Of a DNA stretch of 64,000 nucleotides, positions 1 through 35,692 are shown in pieces. Within the stretch, counting starts at the first letter, position 1; each line of letters begins with the position of its first letter. Both the position numbers and the translations under genes were made by a program. The DNA is from Hoplostethus atlanticus (taxonomy: Eukaryota > Chordata > Actinopteri > Trachichthyiformes > Trachichthyidae), in the NCBI GenBank assembly GCA_034670405.1, contig JAXDDX010000004.1:10519501-10583500 (forward strand), given 5' to 3'. The notes under the pieces were generated by a model. That model saw nothing but the letters and a program-made list of their open reading frames with translations, was not told where the DNA came from and ran no database searches.

Positions 1-181
1 CATTAATCAAACTGAGATCGTTAATCTCAACACGGTTTTCTGTGATATTCCATAAATTATGTGCTTCCTTCTCAAGCGTGTGCACGAGGACACGGCTTGC
101 ATGTCCACACACACACACACACACACCAAACGTACACACAAGCGTGGACAATTTGCTCATCTTTGGCGCTGTAGAACCGAG

Positions 182-221
<40 letters not shown>

Positions 222-513
222 AGGGCAATCACTCTCATCACTCTTTGATGCCCTTTACATGTTTCAATCAACATCAATCAACACTTGTAATGCAGCTCTG
301 CATATCAAATAGGACTTGAAGAGTGGAGATGCAGACAGAAGAACAGGGAGGGGAGGGGGGATGGGGGAGGGAGGGGAGGGAGGGAGAGATAAAGAGAGAG
401 GTCATCTTACAGACCAGAGGACATGGCTTTCCATTCAGTTGGAGCATAATGGGGTCAAAGGTCAGTGTAAACCACAGAGATAGTGCTGACCTACACACCC
501 GTACATGCACTCA

Positions 514-586
<73 letters not shown>

Positions 587-1133
587 GCTGCTCCTTCTAA
601 TTGAAGGATCACACATTCCAGAGGTATTTGCCAACTAAGGAAATTAAGTTTTGGCTCCTAAAAGTCCCAGTACTTAGGAAGATCTGACGCATGCAATCTT
701 TTTTATGAATCTAAATTGGAGGTGACTTTGCGGAGAGCTAAAGTCTGAGCCGGCATTTAGAGGCAGATTATTGCACCGCTACTTTTCTTTCTCCGCTCTT
801 CAGCGTTGAGGAGCGGGGCTGAAGTTATCACTCGGCTTTGTCAGGAGGAGGAACTGAGTTTGTGGCTCGGCGGAGAGCGTGGCTCTTATCACCGGCTGGC
901 TGTTTCTGGCCCTTCTGTGGCCTTTCAGCACACACACACACACATGCATGCACACACTGTCAAACACACATTGTCTCACACATACACACAACATCAGAGA
1001 GTTGCTAGTTGCTATCTAATGGCTTTATTTTGCTCTGAAATGACAATAGCTGGCGAGCTGTGAGCGGGCCACCCTTGCGTCTTTGTTGATGATAAGAAGT
1101 TATTTTCCACCGCTGTGATCTGCTCCAATTACA

Positions 1134-1155
1134 CCCCCCCCCCCCCCCCCCCCCC
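1134..1155. repeat. 22-base C homopolymer
   Basis: An uninterrupted run of 22 cytosines, G-quadruplex-forming on the minus strand. Runs this long are prone to length error in sequencing. Confidence 0.95.
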
Positions 1156-2614
1156 GATTAGGAACTGCCGCACAGATTGTCCCCATTTGATGCCGTTATC
1201 GATATCACGGCTGAGGTAGGGCAAAACCAGATTAGCGACTCAATTGGACTTCCTGTAGCTGACAAATGCCCAGTGATAGTGATGAAGACCCCCCATCTCT
1301 GTAGCGACCGTGTGGCCCTGCTGGCCTAGGATCAAATGGATCTTGTTTCCGCTATTCTTTGTCCCACTCAGCTGGATGGCGAGTGGATTGCCCATTAAAA
1401 GAACTCAATCTGAAAAATGTCCACAGGCTAAAATATGAATCACGCCATTAAATGGGGATCAGAGTTCAGTCCACGTTCGCCAAGTGCCTAACAAAGTTAA
1501 CTGATTAAATAGGGTCTGAAGTGATGTACAGCATTGAAGAGGCAGCGTTGTCAGACTGACCTATCACCATACTGGATTTTTAACCACCGGCAGCACCGTG
1601 AGTCTGTTTCCTCCGTTGTAGCACGAGACAAATTGATAGTACACTCTTTAAAGAAGTTGTCTGGTAAATGAGACCTGAGCGCAGCACCTTGAGGTTGTTA
1701 AAGGATGACACCTAAAGGTGAGAGGTTGCTAAAAGTAATTACGCCTCCGCATGAGTCATCGAAATTTCAGGGTGCATTTACAGGAAAAGTAGAGAAAAGG
1801 GGGATTCGGGGGTTGAGCTGAGTGCAGAGCTATCACACCATAAGTTGTGAAGTTGTTTTTTTTTCCCATCTGTATGTATCATCTCCCTCTGAGTACCTTA
1901 AGTACATCACTTCCACGCCTGTTGAACAGCATCATTTACGTTCACATTTGCCGCATTTATACGGTGCTCTCATCCAGTGAGTGAGCAGGTTTAGTGTTTT
2001 GCTCAAGAATAGATGGATGGATGCATGAATGCTAACATATTGATGGGTTGCAGTTGGTTTTGAAATCGTGTCCTTTTCGGTTACATGGTGGTTTCTGTAA
2101 CTGGGTCATCCTGCCGCCCCCTCATTACAGCTAGGAAATGTACTCCTCTCTCCGTTTTGGATGACATATCAGAAAACTTTCTCCTGGGAAGCAAACGGGA
2201 GAAAGGGATGCCAATCCTGCTGGTTATGTTGCTATATGATAGGGCTCAATGTGTCGTGTGAAGTGGTGTATTTCCGTCGGGGGCGAGGTGTAATAGGAGG
2301 TGTGTCAGCAACGATCAGGCAGCGCAGCACAATGTTGGTGTCGAGGATTACGGGGATTTGCGCTCGCGTCGCCTTGCCTGCTCAGGCCACGCAGCCCGAG
2401 CCCGTTCAAAGGCTTACCAACCCTTTTTGTGGATATGTTCGCCAATTTGACTCAAAATCCCTCAAGCAGGAAAAAGTAAAATATCTAACTATACACACAT
2501 GTGGCTGTGGTGTGAATTATTGTCACCCAACATAAAAGTCAGTAGTCATAGTGATCAGCATGAAGGGAATTTCAATTTCTCCATAAAGGTTGTTCCTTCA
2601 TGAAAGGCTTACTG

Positions 2615-2706
2615 ATTCCTCTGATTCCTCTGATTCCTCTGATTCCTCTGATTCCTCTGATTCCTCTGATTCTTCTGATTCCTCTGATTCCTCTGATTCC
2701 TCTGAT
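2615..2706. repeat. 9-bp minisatellite (TGATTCCTC)n
   Basis: About ten near-perfect copies of a 9-bp unit. Because the unit is a multiple of three, it keeps frames open and produces Ser-Ser-Asp or Pro-Leu-Ile repeats with no sign of being a real protein. Confidence 0.9.
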
Positions 2707-2984
2707 TACTGTTTCCTCCTGGGAGAAGCTCTTGTGGTGGAGCCGCTCCGGACTGTTCTCTTCTCAAGGACGAGAGGTGATTTGATTGGTCATGATTGAA
2801 GCCAGGCCCAGCACAACTACTGATATTGTACTCCTCCTAATCCAAACCGTTTCCAGCACACACACACAAAATTACCACGACCTGGGCGCTGTACGCCTTT
2901 GACTGTGCTTTGGGTCGTGCACCATTGATCAGGAAAATAGAGTCCTTAGCCTCCGATGAAAAATGCACTAGGAGGTATACATCA

Positions 2985-3195
2985 TCAGGGCGATAGTTGG
3001 GGTCACTAGTTTGAATCCCCCGACTGGCTGGGAAAATGCACGTGAATGAGTAACACTTTCTCCTCCCTTATAAACTACTATTGTGGTGCCCTTGAGCAAG
3101 GCACTTACCCCCCAGCTGCTCTAAAGTGCTGTAAAGGGACATGCGTGCTCAGCGTGCTCAGCAAATCGTCCCTGGATAAATAAAGGTTTAAAAAT
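2985..3195 (+). mobile_element. tRNA-derived SINE
   Basis: An RNA polymerase III B-box-like string, AGTTTGAATCCCCC, occurs at about 3009, preceded by a possible A-box region (GGGCGATAGTTGG). About 80 bp on comes the phrase CCTTGAGCAAGGCACTTACC, typical of teleost SINE bodies, and the element ends in CCCTGGATAAATAAAGG. This combination fits a tRNA-headed SINE with a LINE-related tail. The exact ends and family name were not determined. Confidence 0.65.
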
Positions 3196-5940
3196 AGAGA
3201 CTATCCATCTATAAAATGCATGTAGCTTACCACCGCAAACAGTGCTATGAAGTAGAGCAACACTGGTACAGTATATTCCATTGACGGAGCAAGGTCACGA
3301 TGGGTCCGGATGCACCATTTTTTGTGAGCGAGTGGCCGAAGCCATTGTGACTAAGGTAGAGCCAGTATTTACACCTAAAGGCAATGGCCCTCTGGGCCCA
3401 TTGTGCCCCCGATGCAATTGAACTCCCTGCACTCCCTGTATTATAGTCCGGAGGTTATGTCTCTCAAATGACTTCCACCAGACCACTCCTTGCGCCTTTT
3501 GCTGAAAAACAAAAGTTGAGAATAAAATTAGAATTCTCCGATTCCCCCCCGGGGGGCCGTGGAGCAACAGCGCTTTTCATTTCACGGGGAAAATACTGTC
3601 CATCCATCCTGGGGGAAACAGAACCCTTTTCCTAAGCAAAAGTATTAAGATGACTCATGACTGTAATAATAATAATAACACGAAATCCGCTTCACGTTCA
3701 TACCTGCAGTCATTCTCGAAAGAGCAGGCATGCATTTTATTTTGAAAACGGTGAAATGAAACTGTTCGGTGGCTATACCTCTGCAGGTTCATCTCGGCTG
3801 ACGACGTGGTGACATCAGGCGCCGGTTGGTGGCTCCAGATCTCCTCGCACCCCCCCAAAAAAACAACCTCTCAATTGATTGGAACACAGTCACATTAGAG
3901 AGTCACGTCTGGTGGGAACGAGGCCGCCGTTCGTCACACATATTACCCCAGATTCAGATTGGAATCTAATGGCCTTTTTGTTCGCTCACTTCTCTCCCTC
4001 CCAAATTCCTTTCTCTCCTCTAATTAGCCTCGGCACTCGCTCCGTCACTCTCTCCTCTGTACATGTTCGTTTTCTCATTTCTCTCGCTATCTTTCTCCCC
4101 CCCTCTCTCTCAGTGTCCCTTTGTCTTTCTCTCACCCTCTCTCGCTCTCTCTCTCTCTCTTTTTCCATCTTTCCGTCATCTCTCTCTTATAGAGATGGAT
4201 GAAAGGGGATATCAGGGAGTCTGGGTGGAGAGCTCAGCTGATAGGTTGAATCAAGGCAGGTCATTTACTCACCGCCAGCCCATCTATCCACATCCACACA
4301 CACACACACACACACCCTTGATTCCACACACAACCCCCGGTGTCACACAAACACACACTGCCAAAATGACTTCCATCCTCTCTGGTTATATTATTTCAGC
4401 ATTCAACACGACCCAAGAGCAGAGTGATCTTTTCCATTAGGACGTTTCTGTGGACACACACACACCAAAAGCGTACACACTCAGAAAACAAACGCAAACA
4501 CACACACACACACAAACACCCTAGGTCTAAGAAATATCACACATCCGCAGACAGGCCCCCAAAGCTCCAGACACCTCATTACTGCAGAGGCGTTGTTTCA
4601 GTATTGGGGTGTTGTGTGAATAAATGTTTCCCCCCCCTGAAGTTTTTCCTGTTTGTGCCTACAGTCCCCGTGGGGGCCGACCGGTAATGACATCACGCCA
4701 CTCTGCGTCCGTACTTGGGGGAACGGTTGGTATTGTTCTACCCGGTAGCTGAATAATGTCACCATCTCATTGGTCCTGCTGGTCGAATTACACCCCGGCA
4801 AGAGGCCATTTTCTACCCTGACAGCCTCTGGAACAACCCAAACAGCTTATTTTTTGCCCCTCGACGTGATGGCATTATTACCGGGGAAATGCTTGACGCC
4901 ACACACCGCCAGCAGGGTTAGCGAATGAGTGAGGGAGAGAGAGAGAGAGCGAGACAGTGACGGGGGGTTGTGGAGAGAGAGAATTACAGGGTGATGGAGA
5001 GCGAGCGGAAGGAAGGAGTTTCGTCTCCATCTTGTCTCTCCGTTATTGACAGATGTGCGTCGTAATCACAATACCGTGCACGTGTGTGTGAGCTACAGTC
5101 GAAGGCGCGGATGAGTCGGGGCGAGAAAATGCGATTACAGCGGCAATCATAACTCAGATTAGTCTTCCTCTGCACACCTCTCTCCACTGTTCAACACAGG
5201 AATCAATCACCATCGCGTTCACTACACCGCCTCATATCACACACACAGGCCGCAAACCGAGAGGACAAATATTCTCCCCCGCCAGAGAAAACAACATCGT
5301 CCACGGAGCGCGAGGACGCCAATCCTTCTTTTTTAATAAATAACAGCCGCTATTATGATCATAAATAGTGAGGGGGGCTGGAGGCTGTTTGTAAAGGGGG
5401 AGGATGATACATGGATCCATTCAGCATATTTCTTCAGAGGGCTTGTATCTCTGCAAAAGGAGGGGGGGGGGATCAAAGGAGCGCCTGACAAAAGAGCAGC
5501 CGATGCAGCACGCCGAGATGACAGCCCTTCGCCAACAGGAGTGCACTCAGCACTAACGCCGGGCCGACTAGAGACCTGACTAACCAGTCTAACAGCACAT
5601 TTAGTCCCCCGCTGTTCCCCGCGATGTGATTATTATTGATGACACCGGGACGTTTCTCGGCCCCGCGGAGGCTCATTAAGCCCGAAATCAACCGGTAATG
5701 AAAGTAAACACTCACGTACTGGATTACTACATTTATTCAGCAGTACTTTTTCATACTGCAACTAGCAGAAGAAGTATTATATATATATATATATATATAT
5801 GAGTCTGCAATCTAGTTAGGACCATTCCCTCTGGATCATCATTTGATTAAACTAAGTGACTTAAAATGGTGTAGCAAAAAACTCCTGCCTGGGTAATGTA
5901 CAAAGCCCAAAGCACTTGGCTTGGTTTGAGTATGTGATCA

Positions 5941-5984
<44 letters not shown>

Positions 5985-6159
5985 GTGTGTGCGTGAGCGC
6001 CAGCAAAAGCCATTCCCCCTTCTCTCGGCTCTACAGTAACTCACAGTGCTCCGGGGGGAAAAAATGCTGATGTGCTTTGCTTCTTGATCATTCAAATTAA
6101 TTTGGAGCCGTGCTGAGAACAATATTCCATCAAACGGTTTGTAAATCACAGACGTTCAC

Positions 6160-6190
<31 letters not shown>

Positions 6191-7064
6191 AACATAGACG
6201 TATAAGACACACAGATACTCTTTGCAAGTACTCGCACGCACAAACACATCCACCTCGCCACGGTTGGTTTGAAGCTGATGTAGAAAATGAGCGAATCCCA
6301 TTTTCTTCCCGTTCTGAACGATCCCCATAAAGTCGGAGGAGCCTGCAGGAGAAGACGAGGCACGGCCCCGCCGACGTTTTTATAGCCGTACCTGCGATCG
6401 TTCAGGACCACAATGGGGTTGTTTTTTTTTACGATCCTATACCCCAACCCCCCCAACACCCCCCAACACCCCCCCTCCCACCGAGGAAACTAACAAGGTC
6501 CTTATGTTTAATAGACTCCAGTCACTTTATCTCTCACCAGCAAACTGTCACAGCTACGTTGAGGGGTGAGCTAAGCAACGACCAACCACTACACTCTCAT
6601 CAAACCCAATTCAAAGTGTGCTTTAAACATTTGGCCTGCTGTTTTACTGTTTCACAATCTCCTACACATTTTTCCCGCCTGTATTGGAGACGTGGGCGGC
6701 GTCCGATCCAGCGAGGTATTTGTAATTCATCAGTGACAATCAGACGCGGCGCGATCTATCAACTGTTCACTGTGAAATAAGATTGAGTCCCTCTTTCAGT
6801 GTGCGGCCGGTCCTGGTGGTGGTGGCGCCCAGCAGTGTGTATCTAACTGCTTATCACGCTGTTCCTCTGAGCCAACAGGCTGTTCTGCTTAGATAACCAC
6901 AGTCATTTACTGGGTTAAGTGGCTGATCGCGCCACAGCTGTATCAACTCTGGGTGTGTTCATGTGTGTGTGCACGTGCGTGTGCGTGACACTTTCATGCA
7001 CGTGTGAGCGCGTAAATGTAATTAGGCGTCCCGGCCTGTGTGTGTGTGTGTATCTGCAATTTAG

Positions 7065-7105
<41 letters not shown>

Positions 7106-10100
7106 ATGTGTATGTGTGCGCCCCTTTCCCTCCAGTACCTCCAGTCCGCAGCATCATGGTTGAGTGAGATCCGCCCATATTAGACGTCAGGAAAATTAGG
7201 AGAAAATTACACAACGCTATTAGCAAACAATTACACAGCAGCAGCGTGGCGAGCGGCTTGGTTAGCCACCGTCTGGTCAGCTGAGCACGCTCTGCTGCAA
7301 AACAGCTCCGGCTGGCCTGATTCAATCGCTGCTGTTTATTTGGACTGTGAGGGAAAAAAAAAAAAAAAAAACTGTCAAAATAAACACATGCGACTTGTGT
7401 TTCATTCATTATGTATGAGCCCCCACGCGAGCCACGTGACGTTGTAGTTGTTTTTGTTTTCCTTTTTGACAGGAAACCAGTTCTGAACCGCGGGTTGAAT
7501 CAAATCGCTTAGATTGGATTTAGATTATGTTTCCCTCACGTGCCCGCGCACCGCCGAGCGAGCCCACGTCTACAATGACATTTTGCTCTGACATTCAGGT
7601 GACGGTACTCTCAGGTTTTCATCTCAATTAGACTTTTTACCCCCGCCGAGGAAAACCTCTCTCTCCGCCTCAACACAAACACAACCCCATCGCTCTCACA
7701 TTCACTGTCTGTGTCTTTTCTCCTGTACAAATATTACACCATCCCTCAATCTCCCTGCTTCCCTCTCATACATACATTCACACGGACACACCGCCAGTCT
7801 CTCTCTCTCTCTCTAACACGGGGCTGGCTCACCTGGTGACAGCGCTGGTGAAATATTAATGTGTTCAGTCAAGTGGTGCCGGCTGAAGCGCCCTGCCCTG
7901 CCCTGACCGCGAGCTTTGTTTTTGGACGGAGGAGGAGGAGGAAGCTAGCCGTGGGGTTCGGAGGCTCAGGCTCAAGTCGGCGCTGCTTGATGTAACAGCA
8001 AAAGCAAGCTAGCAGCAGGCCCTTGCTCTCTTGACTGATGCCTTGCTCGATGCAAACGATTCATGACTGCAATGTCAAGTCCAGCTGGGACTACGGTGGG
8101 CTTTCGCAATGAGTCAGGCTACAGCGTGCTACAGAGATCCCTGGTCTAAAGCTGTGGGGGGAAGGAATAGCAGAGATACTTTGCAGAGGCTTCAGCTCAC
8201 ATCTTCAGCCTCTCTTGCACCCCAACCCCACCGCCCCCACATCGCCCTCACCCACCTCTCTCTCGCTTTTAACAGACTCAAACTGCAGGTATTGCTGTTT
8301 TTTTTTTGTGCGCCCGTTTCTCACGCGGGGAAATCTTTCTTCTTTTTCGGGGGGGGCCGCGCACCTTCCGAGTGCTGATGCTTTTTCCTAAGGAAGCCTA
8401 AATAAGGAATGAGCTCAGTGGACTAGGAGCTTCTCTCGCTCCCATTCTGATTCTACGCACTTGAGTCTGTTTGCTTGCTCCACATTGCCCCAAGATCCCT
8501 CTGGGTTCATGTTAGAGTAGTCAAGGTTCTGTGTGTGTGTGTGTGTGTGTGTGTGCTTGTGTCAGCACGTCTGTGTGTGTTTGTGTGTATGCACGTGTGC
8601 AGCTTATTAGAAGAACTGAAAATTGACGCGTCGGAGCATCAAGCAGCAGGCTGCGTTTGTTTACTAGGAGCAGAGCTTCGGTTCAAGGCTCCTCGTTTGC
8701 AGATGTGTGGGTAGAGGTATGGGTTCATACTGGAATAATGCTGACATTTTCCTTAGCTGCGCTTATCTTATTTCCTTAGATGAGAGTTTTCCGAACCCAC
8801 GTGATCACCGATAGAGCTTTTACCTTGGAACAGAAATAGATAAGAGCATACACACACAGAGACGCATACACACACACGCACTAGAGGCCTTTACAGGTCC
8901 AAAATTGTCTACCTGCCATGAAAAACATCCATTACATTCCTAACCAGACCCCGAAAAAAGACTACTTTTAAAAAATATCGACCTGGGCCTGAGTAGACCT
9001 GGGAATTGTCAGACATTGTCGGACCCAGAAAGCACGGTGACTGGCCACATCAGGTCTGGCTGTGTCTCGTTGTTTCCTGCACACCTGAGACTATAATAAA
9101 ACTTTGGCATGCCTCTGTGTTAAAGAACGAGCTGCCAATGAGCTGCACAGCTTCCAGCAAGACAATACAGCATGATATCATTCAGTCTAGACTATGGCGT
9201 CATCAAAAAATAACCGTATGCTTTGCTCAGGAGATCAAAACTGTACTTGGGTCGTGTCAGGTCCGATAAAAGATGACATTTTAAATTTTAACTGCAGCAG
9301 CAAAGTTGGACCCGGCCAAAAGGCGAAGCAAAGCCCCGGACCTTGAAAACTGAAAACACACCAAAAAATCATGGAGACAGCCTCAGTGGACATTGAGATC
9401 TCGCTACACACACACACACACACACACACTTATATTACACACACATGTTAAATCTGTGGTGCTACAGGGATGAGTCATGGCTCAGCCGGGGCGATCAAAG
9501 ACTGGCAGGGATTTCATTGTTCTTGATATACTGAAGTGCTTCAAGATGCTGCTGTACATTTCCTCATTAATATAACAGGTCGTCCCAGCCAACCATCTGT
9601 TTGTTATACTCCAACCATGCCGGCAAGTTCAACACAAAAAGGGGCTAGCAGCTATGCTTGTGGTAACCAAGAGGTATTGGGTGATTTTTCTTTCTTGATG
9701 TTTTTTTTTTTCATTATACTTTTTATTAATGTACACTTTGAACCAACCATGTTCAGACAGTACATCACTGCTGCACCTATAATCACAGCGGAGAACGCCC
9801 CCTTGGGTGTTATTGCTGTAATATATCACTGAGGAATTATGCCGAAACTTTCAAATGTTTGCAAATGGTGACTTGCTGTTGTTATCCGCAGTAACCCTGT
9901 TCTGGTCTCCTTGGGTCCACGTTGGTGGTTCTGTACTTTTGTAGCGATTCCCTGCATAATTGAAGGAAACGTCTTCCTTCTCCGGTCAAAACAGCAGAGT
10001 CAGTCTGCATCTTCCGGGCTGAACACTCCTCACATCCCCTCTCCTTCTCCCACAGCTCCAGTCCCTTTGCTTTCATCATTCACAATAACAAAAAAAAAAA

Positions 10101-10176
10101 TGGCTACGGCTTTTCTTAGTTATTATTATTATTATTTTCCTTTCATTGCGCTTGGAGCAGTTCCACTGTCGTGCCC

Positions 10177-10225
10177 TTTGTAAGTCGCAGCGTCAGCTAA
10201 ATGCCTGAAATGTGAATGAAATTGT
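10177..10225 (+). mobile_element. Degenerate fish SINE/LINE 3' tail
   Basis: Contains TTTGTAAGTCGCAGCGTCAGCTAAATG, a decayed form of the common teleost retroposon tail (GTAAGTC..TTTGGATAAAAGCGTCTGCTAAATG). A better copy lies near 22641-22690. Only the tail is recognisable. Confidence 0.45.
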
Positions 10226-11876
10226 AAAGGAAGCTGTCTGACAGCAAGTCACACTTAATTATCAGTGAAATAATGAAATAATGCTGGTAGAAAGCAGCAG
10301 ACAGCTGAAGGATCTACCAGCAATGATCATTAGAACAATGATAGCTTCATTTGATAATGACACCTTTAGTGAAAATCATTTCGGGTTATCTAAGAAACTA
10401 TTTTCACATTTATAATGGAGTTTTTTTTCATATGACCCACCTCATTTTGAGGGCTAATCACTTTTTTCGCCTGGCTTACTTTGCAGGGACTTAACTTCAG
10501 CAACATAACAGAGCTATCCATTTCCATTTGAGGCAGGTAGCTCCGTTATAGATTTACAAACTAACTCTTTCAACAACAACAACGCTGAAGGCCTGTTTTA
10601 ATCCTCTCGGGGGCCTTTGAGAAACAGAGCAGGTCGCTGACACCTGCATTCACCATGCAGGACGTACGCTTCAGTCCTGACAGTAATATGCTGACTAGTA
10701 CTCCGCTCACACCTGCGGTTGGTACTCCCTCCCCATCTCTGCTCCTCTGTTCCACCCCATGCCGTCTCCCCAACACACCCCCCGCATCCTCCCGCGGGCC
10801 CCCCGTCGGCATCAAACGAAGAGACCTATCTCCACTTAGCCACCCCCCCCCCCCACACCTAGCCACCCCCCAGGAGGATAAATGTATACGCTCCATTAAT
10901 TCATCCATATATCTGCAGACTTCAGTCCGATTCTTTTTTTTCCCTCTCTGAAGACACTCAAGGACTTCCAGCATAGGATCGCTCTGTTTACTTTGCACTC
11001 CCAGGTGGGACATTTCCATGTGAATGGTGTCTGGGTGTGTGGGTTGCAGTCGTCGTGTGAGTTTGGATATCACGCCTTCATCAGCGTGTGTGTGTGTGTG
11101 TGTGTTCCTGCATGTATGTATGTGTGTGTATATATGAGCAGGGTGCAGTGCCTTTCATTTCAGTTCAAAGCAAATTTTAAGTCACGTAAAGAAACCTTCG
11201 GGCCGTCGGTAGATATGCAGTATCCCCCTCAACCTTGCCGGGAGCACACATAGGATGAACAAATGGACAGAGGCCCCCATAGGAAGGAGGGAAAGGGGGG
11301 GTCCATCTGTGCTGCGTTCAAGGACAACAGTGTTATCCATTTTGGAACAGTATGAAACAGGCCAGTGTTTTCAGTGGGGTTTGGAAATGCTGGCTCCTGG
11401 ATGAACTGTGGATGCCACTGTTCCCTTGCCAAACCTACTGTGATGTGGAGGATTAGATGTGAATCATTGACTCCTTGTTCGTATGTATCGGTGTGACTCT
11501 TCACATTCAAGAGGAGAGATAATGAACGGATGCGAGTGATTGGTTCTGATCAATGTGAGGGTAAAGCATTGCAGTATTACGGTGTTCAATGGTGTGTTTT
11601 ATGTGCATTATTCAGCCTGAGGCGTCGGGGTTTGGTCATATCTATTAATCTCTGTTCTCTTTTCTCTCCTCCCTTTCTTCTCCTCGCCTCCTCCCTCATC
11701 TCCCGTCTCTCTTTCCCCGCCATCTATCTTGCTTCTCTTTGCTCTCTAATCCTTTTCTCCCCCTACCCTCCGTTTCTCTCTTTGCTCTCCCTCTTTTGGT
11801 GCTCCACCCCTCCTCTTCCTCTCCGTCTCTACCCCTTCATCCCCGTCCTCTATGACAGAATCGTTTCCATCTGCAG

Positions 11877-33763
<21,887 letters not shown>

Positions 33764-34048
33764 TCGTCTGTGAACCCCTTTAAGTGTAGGAGTGCAGACG
33801 GACTGCATAAGACAATGGATACTTGCATAGCCGCGGGAAGACGTCTTCAGTTGGAAGTGCTGAAGTGGGGGGGGTGCAGGGCGGAAAGTGACAATACATG
33901 TTGCCTTGGCTCATTATATGACATGTAATCTTACTTAGTGGAACCTAATCCCTTCCATCAAAGTAAAGAACACACTGGTTTAAAATTATAACCAAACATC
34001 CTTAACCACAACTAAAGAACAGAATCAACGTCTGTGTCAGTCACCTCA

Positions 34049-34054
34049 AATAAA
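34049..34054 (+). terminator. grin3b: Candidate polyadenylation signal, grin3b
   Basis: AATAAA 286 bases after the stop codon, in an AT-rich stretch. The AATAAA at 34356-34361 is an alternative. Confidence 0.45.
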
Positions 34055-34141
34055 ATATAAAATCATTAATGTAATCTGGTCATTACGATGAAAACAAAAA
34101 CAATGTTGACAGGATATCAATCCACTTAAATTGGATCAATT

Positions 34142-34181
34142 ACAATGAGCATTGACATTGTGACATCACAATGCTCATTGT
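34142..34181. repeat. Perfect 13-bp inverted repeat
   Basis: ACAATGAGCATTG (34142-34154) and its exact complement CAATGCTCATTGT (34169-34181) with a 14-base loop, in the likely grin3b 3' UTR or just past it. Confidence 0.85.
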
Positions 34182-34889
34182 GGGGACTAACTGTCCATGT
34201 GGGGGATCATGCACCCAGAGATGCTTCCCCACAAACAGCAGCCTACCAGTTGAATAGAGCAACAGCCTGTTACACTGGCTGAAGAGGCCTACAAGCACAT
34301 AAACATCAGCAGCAAGAGCACAGAAAAAAAACAAAGTTAGCCAACTGTGAAAAACAATAAAGCAAACTAAAGAAACTATTTTAAAATGTACACAACACCT
34401 GTATCGACTGACAGTCAGAACCGGTTTTTCCTACTCAGAAATTATTTTTAACCATCACTGACTATCAGAAGAAAAACAGCAAAAACAATGAAGATAGTTC
34501 ATTGTAAATAATAGAAATTTCCAAAAAGTGTGAGGAAGAATGAGGAAGAGGGAGAAGGAGAGAGAGAGGGGAGGAAAACACAGAGAGACCAAACAGTGTC
34601 GTAGTCCTAAAACAATCAATCATTAAATATTTCACTCAAGACTGTTTACCAGCCCATTCTACACCCAAAACCAACAGTTAATGTTGTGTAGCAACTGATA
34701 ATGTAATAACTGACAAATAACGTAATAACTTGTTAAAATTTTATAAAATTTCCTATAAATGTGTTGAAAATGTTATAATACTTGTTAAGTTCCGTTAGTG
34801 CCGTATGATGTAATAACATCTTTACATTATAACTTATGACTTTACAAGAGCTGTAACACATTTTAAACTTATGATGGAATAATAATACT

Positions 34890-35055
34890 GACTAATAATG
34901 TAATAATTTGTAAGACTAAGACAAATAAAATAACTAATGATGTAATAATAATATTGACTAATGATGTAATAACTTGTAAGGATAAGACAAATGTAATAAC
35001 TAATGATGTAATAATAATATTGACTAATAATGTAATAACAAGACAAATGTAACAA
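34890..35055. repeat. 66-bp AT-rich minisatellite
   Basis: Two full 66-base units (34890-34955, 34956-35021) and a partial third. The unit starts GACTAATRATGTAATAA and ends AATAATAATATT. Similar TAATGTAATAACT words occur upstream from 34685, pointing to a larger decayed array. Confidence 0.85.
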
Positions 35056-35675
35056 CTGAAGTTATTACATTATTAATACATGAACGTATGAAAGTATTAG
35101 AACGTTTTTTACTCATTCATGGAGAAACTTTAATAGATTTTGGCAAGTTATTACATTATCTGGCAGTGATTTAATGTTCAGTTGCTACATGCTGTCAAGT
35201 GGCACAACCAGAGCATCATTTCATTAACTAGTAATTAATGAAAGTTAATTAAGGTTTCAGGTTAACAGCTGATTGTGGCTGTAGCCTATACACAAGAGTC
35301 TTGGAATAACATAATAATTATAAACCTAGTCCATCATATTTCATTCTTGAGGTAATCTAACATGAGCCTGGCATCAAAAGTCTGCACTCAACAATTGTAT
35401 CCCGCATGAATTCCCACAGGAAAATAATCTCAAACTCACCGCAGAACTCACTGAGCGCTGAGAGATCACGTTTTGTTTTTGTTTTGTTTTTTTATTTACT
35501 CCTTTTTCTAATCAATACTGATGTACACATATACGCTGTTGCTTCAATTCAGATCAAACATAATATTTTTGTGTCTGCTACTCTGCTGAATTGATTTGAA
35601 AGTGTAATGCTCCATATCAACACTTTGGCATGAAACAATTTATTTTGGGGGTTCTCGTTCAGTTTTGTCCATTAA

Positions 35676-35692
35676 CCACCAGGGGGTGCTGC
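35676..35692 (+). promoter_or_regulatory. CTCF-like motif, forward
   Basis: CCACCAGGGGGTGCTGC fits the vertebrate CTCF core (CCASYAGRKGGCR) with one T for C change in GGC. Motif match only; occupancy is unknown. Confidence 0.4.

Larger units (their letters stand above)
1..11876 (+). other. grin3b: Presumed grin3b intron 1 (no exon seen)
   Basis: I find no coding exon in this stretch. The first recognisable grin3b exon begins at 11877 in the middle of the amino-terminal domain, so a signal-peptide exon must lie upstream of the window. Contents seen: (CA)n at 104-125, 516-545, 565-586, 6157-6192 and 9412-9430; (GT)n at 183-220, 5943-5993, 7070-7103 and 8530-8555; (TA)n at 5775-5800; a 22-C run at 1134-1155; a 9-bp minisatellite at 2615-2706; a SINE near 2985-3195; and a degenerate SINE tail near 10177-10225. 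The blocks 4800-5700 and 7100-8100 are less repetitive and could hold regulatory sequence, but nothing specific can be named. Intron assignment is inference. Confidence 0.6.

Noticed and set aside
2161..2535. 124-codon plus-strand frame
   Set aside because: No recognisable domain, no coding-like conservation, and it lies in the presumed first intron.
2590..2799. Ser-Ser-Asp repeat frame resembling a phosphophoryn-like protein
   Set aside because: 9-bp minisatellite; a second frame is equally open and no splice or homology support exists.
3000..3030. tRNA gene suggested by a B-box-like string
   Set aside because: No cloverleaf or aminoacyl stem; the context is a SINE body.
10570..11073. 167-codon minus-strand frame
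   Set aside because: Composition-driven, crosses a C10 run, no recognisable motif.
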